This document shows positions 4,754 through 5,920 of a stretch of DNA of 5,920 nt, piece by piece. Source of the DNA: Phycisphaerae bacterium (GTDB lineage Bacteria; Planctomycetota; Phycisphaerae; Phycisphaerales; SM1A02). Numbering within the stretch: position 1 is the stretch's first letter; each line of letters opens with the position of its first letter. The position numbers were made by a program, and so were the translations under genes. Location of the stretch: the NCBI GenBank assembly GCA_016873375.1, contig VGXJ01000119.1:1-5920 (forward strand), in the 5' to 3' direction. The notes under the pieces were generated by a model that made no database searches, was not told the DNA's origin, and saw only the letters and a program-made list of their open reading frames with translations.

Positions 4754-5920
4754 CGACTACGCCGAGCGCGGCCAGCTCGCGCAGCGCCTCGTCGCCCTCC
4801 CAGACCGGCACGCCGAGTTCGCGAGCCTTGCTGAGCTTGCTGCCCGCGGCGGAGCCCGCGATGACGAGGTCCGTCTTCTTCGAGACGCTGCCTGAGACCT
4901 TGGCGCCGAGCGCCTCAACGGCCGCAGTCAGCGTTCGGCGATCCCACCCGGGCAGTTCGCCCGTGAGCACGACCACCTTGCCGGCAAGCGGGCCAGCCGC
5001 GCCGCCATCGTCGCGCCGGTGACCGTGGCTCGTCAGGTCTACCCCCACCGCGCGCAATCGTTCGATCTCATCGCGCAGTGTGGGCGCCGCGAAGTCGCGC
5101 ACGAGGCTCTCCGCCGTGATGGCGCCGAAGTCAGGCAGCGCCTCGAGGGCCGCAACATCGGCACGCAGCACCGCATCAAGATCCGGGAACGCCCGAGCGA
5201 GCGTCTTGCTGGCGGCCTCGCCCAGATGCCGCACCCCGAGCGAGGCGAGCAAGCGCTGCAGGCCACGGCCGCGCGCGACATCGGCGCTGCGCACGATCCG
5301 CTCGGCGGTCTTGGGTCCGATGCGGGCAGCCTCGGCCAGCGAACCGTCCTTGCGAACCTTGCGCTGTGGGGCGGCATCGGACTTTTCGAGCGCAGCCAGA
5401 CGCTCGGGATCGAGCGCGAACACGTCGGCGAAGTGCCTGACGAGCCCTGCCTCAACGAGCTGGTCGACGATCTTCTCGCCCAGTCCGTCGATGTCCATCT
5501 GGTCGCGGCCCACGAACCACTTCAGCCGCTCGCGGAACTGCGCCGGGCATGCAGCGTTCACGCAGAAGAGCTTGGGACCCTCCTGCACCAGGGGACTCCC
5601 GCACGAGGGGCACACGGTCGGCGGCTCGATGGGCCGCTCCGTCCCGTCACGGCGCGACGCGAGCGCCTCGACGACCTGCGGAATGATCTCGCCGGCCTTT
5701 TCGACGAGCACGATGTCGCCAATCCGCAGGTCCTTTCGCCGGATCTCCTCGATGTTGTGCAGCGTGGCATGGCTCACCGTCGTGCCGGCCACGAAGACCG
5801 GCGCCATCGTCGCTCGCGGCGTGAGCGTGCCGCCCTTGCCGACCTGCCAATCGACGCGCAAGAGCCGGGTCTCGCGGCGCTCGGCCGGATACTTGAACGC
5901 GATGATCCAGCGTGGCGCCT
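4743..5920 (-). CDS. ligA: NAD-dependent DNA ligase, C-terminal part
   Basis: LigA seals nicks in double-stranded DNA using NAD+, joining Okazaki fragments and finishing repair. The gene runs off the right edge; 391 codons plus a partial one are present, the usual full protein being about 670-700 residues. Counting from the edge, the visible part begins in adenylation motif V (WIIAFKYPAE, 4-13, with Lys9). The OB fold follows with VGKGGTLTPRA and GTTVSHATLHN (about 26-55). A four-Cys zinc finger comes next (C103, C106, C119, C124), then the helix-hairpin-helix region with DIDGLGEK and GVRHLGEAA (about 140-280), and a BRCT domain (about 312-387) with VVLTGEL and the GSVSKKTDLVIAG block. The adenylated lysine (KxDG motif) lies outside the window. 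Compared with the standard family, about 20 extra residues (near 180-197, charged, KVRKDGS) sit between LEK and IGPKTAE in the HhH domain. The stop overlaps the end of the upstream convergent gene by 11 bases. Confidence 0.96.
   Translation of the reverse strand, partial: APRWIIAFKYPAERRETRLLRVDWQVGKGGTLTPRATMAPVFVAGTTVSHATLHNIEEIRRKDLRIGDIVLVEKAGEIIPQVVEALASRRDGTERPIEPPTVCPSCGSPLVQEGPKLFCVNAACPAQFRERLKWFVGRDQMDIDGLGEKIVDQLVEAGLVRHFADVFALDPERLAALEKSDAAPQRKVRKDGSLAEAARIGPKTAERIVRSADVARGRGLQRLLASLGVRHLGEAASKTLARAFPDLDAVLRADVAALEALPDFGAITAESLVRDFAAPTLRDEIERLRAVGVDLTSHGHRRDDGGAAGPLAGKVVVLTGELPGWDRRTLTAAVEALGAKVSGSVSKKTDLVIAGSAAGSKLSKARELGVPVWEGDEALRELAALGVVVKA

Overview
This 5.9 kb window comes from a bacterial chromosome that is GC-rich by eye and densely packed with housekeeping genes. 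I see no mobile elements, tRNA or rRNA genes, or CRISPR arrays. The organism is most likely a planctomycete-type bacterium, perhaps near Phycisphaerae. This rests on the bL34 that opens MHYPHK, the scarcity of Shine-Dalgarno sequences and the basic, repeat-bearing N-terminal tail on RNase III. It is an inference, not a demonstrated assignment.

Layout: the left end carries a short promoter-like leader and rpmH (bL34, 44 codons, 84-218, +). It is followed by aroK (shikimate kinase, 267-791, +) where many bacteria have rnpA. aroK converges on, and overlaps by 28 bp, an RNase III gene on the minus strand (rnc, 764-1795). Directly upstream of rnc, 19 bp away and on the same strand, is a small single-domain PilZ gene (1815-2183), so pilZ and rnc probably form one transcription unit. 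A 135-bp divergent spacer with a small hairpin separates it from a plus-strand group. That group is a ketol-acid reductoisomerase-like gene (2319-3341), uppP/bacA (3338-4219, coupled through an ATGA overlap) and a small membrane-anchored protein of unknown function (4235-4753). The last converges with an 11-bp overlap on ligA, whose C-terminal two thirds or so fills the right end on the minus strand; its N-terminus lies beyond the window.

Roles: translation (bL34), aromatic amino-acid synthesis (AroK), double-stranded RNA processing (RNase III), c-di-GMP sensing (PilZ), branched-chain amino-acid synthesis or a related reduction (KARI-like), recycling of the undecaprenyl lipid carrier for cell envelope synthesis (UppP), and DNA replication and repair (LigA). 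The genes do not form one obvious pathway.

Points worth a second look: RNase III has Gly in place of one of its four metal-binding carboxylates and carries a ~105-residue basic N-terminal extension with a perfect 15-bp tandem repeat. The KARI-like protein keeps the metal ligands but has Cys where the conserved active-site His of the HGF motif should be, and it is translationally coupled to a lipid-carrier phosphatase. I did not find a clearly new multi-gene system.
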